Positions 61,501 through 64,000 of a DNA stretch of 64,000 nucleotides are shown piece after piece. The stretch's first letter is position 1. Each line of letters starts with the position of its first letter. The translations under genes and the position numbers were made by a program. The stretch comes from Luscinia megarhynchos (Eukaryota; Chordata; Aves; Passeriformes; Turdidae), in assembly GCA_034336665.1 (NCBI GenBank), contig CM067592.1, positions 44,731,761 through 44,795,760 of the forward strand. Direction: 5' to 3'. The notes beneath the pieces are model-generated. The model did not search any database. It was not told the DNA's origin and saw nothing but the letters and a program-made list of their open reading frames with translations.

Positions 61501-64000
61501 AGATAAAACAGGTATGGGAATTATTAGACCATTTCAAATCTTCTTCTGGGAAGATACACTATGTGTATACATTATATATGTCTCTCACATACAATAATTA
61601 GACAAAGAATTTTCCCAATAAATAGTTATGTTACTGTGGCTTTGGCTTGAACTGCAGAAGTGCCATATCTTTGACCAATTTATTAATTTTTACCTGTGAA
61701 TACACCCTGACAGTCAGTGTGGCAATGCCATTCTTTGAAATTGAAAGTAGTGCCCCATCCCTCCTCTGATCACAACCATAGAGCATTGCTGCCTCCACAG
61801 TAATGCTTCCAGCTTCTTCTTTTTTCTTTTTTTTTTTCCTGCACATGAAGAAAGTTGCTTGTTATGAGTCTTGCTTCTTGCCCAAACCTTGCAACACCTG
61901 AAGCAAACAGCAGGTGGTCATCTCCATAGCAGAACCCATTCTTTGCTCCATGGCTGATGTTGCACTCATATCAGTGGATTTGTAAGAATATGCAATTTCA
62001 CTTACACTGGATAAATTATTATTTTGAGAAGTTTTATGACTGGAATGAGCCAATCAAACATAATCCGACATTGTGAAAAAAAAGTAAAATTGAGAAAGAC
62101 AACTTTTTCTTTACAAAAGAAGCATTTTTCTACTATTTTAGTAGAAGGCAAAAGCTCTTTGCATAGGAAGGTGGAAAATGGTGATTTCTTATGGTGCAAT
62201 GGATTATGCAATATTCTTCTGGCATCCCAACACTTTTTAACATGGACTCTACTGTTTGCCAAAGATGCCTGTCAACATAGTTACATACCCTACAGCATCA
62301 TATCCTATGTCTCTGAGGAGTCCTAGTACTGATAGTTCATTTCAGGATTTGGAGTGGAAAAAACAAATAAAGAAATTACAGGACTTAGCATCAGGAGGGT
62401 GTGGTTTTTTTATAAACTCTCTATTGAAGTTGCTCAGACTCTGTTAAGTAGTGCATAAAATTGTATTTTTTAGAGATAATACTATTAAGAAAAAAGATCA
62501 AAGTATAGAAAAACTTACTTCAGGTGCTGCTAATCTCAAATTGAGCAGTGTAGAATGGGTGTGGCATGCTGTGCAGATCCCCCTATAGGAAGTTTACTCT
62601 TTTTTTGTTCATCTTGCAATATTTTCTTGGAAGGAAAATAATCCTATTCAACAATTTCATTGTTCAAGTAAAGGGAGTTCTTACATGAACTTGTTGTTTC
62701 GCTGTTAGACAGAGACAAGGGCATGCATGTGGTGTAATCACCAATGTGAAGCGGGACCTGGCTGTAGGTTTCTCTGCTACAGTCAGCCAGGTCTGTTTAT
62801 CCTGTGATTAATAGGTGCACACTGCTCGAGACAGTCTGAAGGCCAAGCTGTGCATGTCACACAGCAGAGCAGAGCAAGCACAGCCCTGCCTCTTGTCCAC
62901 TCACACTGCCTCCTGCATGGATCACTAGCTCTGTGTACAATGGTCTTCCACTTAGATCCATTACGTGGAGTCTGCTGATTCAGTAGCATAAGGTGTTCCT
63001 TTGTTTATGCTTTTGTTTCAAATACTCAGAGATTCTGAGTGTCTCTGGTGCTGCTTAGTTAATTTAAGCTTTACTTTTGTGAATAGTGTAGCAAGGCAGA
63101 ATTCTATCTGCTGCAGGTAAGGAAGGGTAAGGATGGATATTTCTGAACGAGGAGACAAAAATCTCATATCCTGGGTGAAATGCAGCCTTCAAACTCATCG
63201 TTACAAAGAACTGCTAAAAGTGTGTCCTCTAAGTGAGGACCCAGACTCCACCTGTGCTGATCCTCATCCCAGAATCCTCTGACAGGGACCTATGTTCTTT
63301 TTAAGGTCTCACTAATTTTGGTATTGGAGGTGCCAGACATCTTTTCCGTACTACATTTGACTGCTAATGACAGCTCCTAGTGAGGTGGGGGGAATTAAGT
63401 TTAGTCAACTTCAACTGGAGCATTAGGAAGACATTAGCAAATTACTCACACTCTAGACCTCTTTTTTGAAGTGAAATTAACTCAACTTTTTCCAGCTTTC
63501 TCTGTCACATTTTCTGAACCTCTCTCCTTGAAATCTCTCTGGACAAGTACTGACTTCTCCAGTTAACACAAACTTAAAAATGTACTGGAAGACAGTAGTT
63601 GCCTTTCAGATAAAGCAATGCACTTTTAATATACACCAATACCAAGCTGCATCTCCCTGACATACATTAAATTATTTTTTATCCAATATAACTCAGAATC
63701 CTTTTCTGCCTTTCTGTTGACTAACTGATACTTCCCCATTTACTTGTATCTTTAACTCTTCCTTCATTATTTTTGGAATCCATTATTGCATCTGCTGCCA
63801 TTACTAGCTCTTCTGTTGGGATCCTGGCTCCTGAGGTCAGATGGCTGGCATATGGTCCTCCTTACTCTTGTCATGCCTTGGCTATTAGCTTTTATATTTT
63901 CCAGACTCTCTGCTGCTTGGTATGTAACTCTGAAACACGTTAGATCTCAGTAAGTTCTCTTCCCAGGGTGATTAGACAAAACAACCCCTTCCCCAGCTAG
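58506..64000. other. Unique DNA to the end of the window, no gene recognised
   Basis: Only short frames (up to 100 codons) occur. An A/C low-complexity tract lies at 60,241-60,270 (A14, CC, A8, CCC). A good isolated donor (CTGCAG|GTAAGG) sits at 63,117 without a matching acceptor close by. No repeat family is recognised. Confidence 0.45.
60241..60270 (+). repeat. A-rich low-complexity tract
   Basis: A long A run is interrupted by CC and ends in CCC. Similar A/CC tracts occur at about 13,505-13,575 and 56,670-56,692, so this is a recurring composition in the window rather than one element. Confidence 0.85.

Noticed and set aside
1..64000. CRISPR arrays, prokaryotic operons, ribosome-binding sites, tRNA or rRNA genes
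   Set aside because: None is visible. The repeats and composition are those of a vertebrate nuclear genome, and no cloverleaf with A and B boxes or rRNA segment was found by eye.

Overview
This window looks like bird nuclear DNA, and I see no protein-coding gene in it that I can name. The main evidence is the repeats. CR1-type LINE fragments occur in both orientations, including 3' ends with the ATTCTATGATTCTATG-type tail or its complement. There is one retroviral LTR of avian type, a few very old MIR-like SINE relics, and no Alu/B1/L1-type sequence. A songbird or other neoavian is my best guess; the species cannot be told from this sequence. The base composition is AT-rich outside a few islands. 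No reading frame exceeds 241 codons, and the longest one is antisense to a CR1 element. The stretch is best read as intergenic or deep intronic DNA.

Layout. From 1 to about 10.4 kb: unique AT-rich DNA with a (TTTTA)21 microsatellite at 4.18 kb. From 10.4 to 16.7 kb: a minus-strand CR1 tail, a possible spliced exon at 12.0 kb, simple repeats, a MIR relic at 13.8 kb, a solo LTR at 15.4 kb and a plus-strand CR1 tail at 16.5 kb. From 16.7 to 25.5 kb: mostly unique DNA. From 25.5 to 27.8 kb: a minus-strand CR1 split inside its reverse-transcriptase frame by a foreign segment of about 1.4 kb. The right part of that segment is GC- and CpG-rich, with three 26-bp-spaced CCAAT boxes, a TATA-like box and a splice donor, all reading leftward. 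From 27.8 to 44.7 kb: unique DNA with an old CR1 at 30.2 kb, a plus CR1 tail at 31.1 kb, two MIR relics (34.3 and 36.2 kb) and a few exon-like pieces, the best at 39,878-40,011. From 44.7 to 49.2 kb: two minus-strand CR1 copies. From 51.0 to 53.5 kb: a long plus-strand CR1 that keeps recognisable remains of ORF1 (GDSL-type esterase) and of the ORF2 endonuclease. From 53.5 to 64 kb: a hAT-like end, an (ATCC)26 microsatellite, another plus-strand CR1 reverse-transcriptase fragment at 58.2 kb, and otherwise unique DNA.

How the parts relate. No operon or multi-gene system is visible. The most notable structures are (1) the nested promoter-like insertion at 26.3-27.7 kb, (2) the near-full-length CR1 relic with its ORF1 esterase domain, and (3) several short segments bounded by good splice signals that could be exons of an unannotated transcript. 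All repeat calls come from recognising family sequence by eye. No database search was run.
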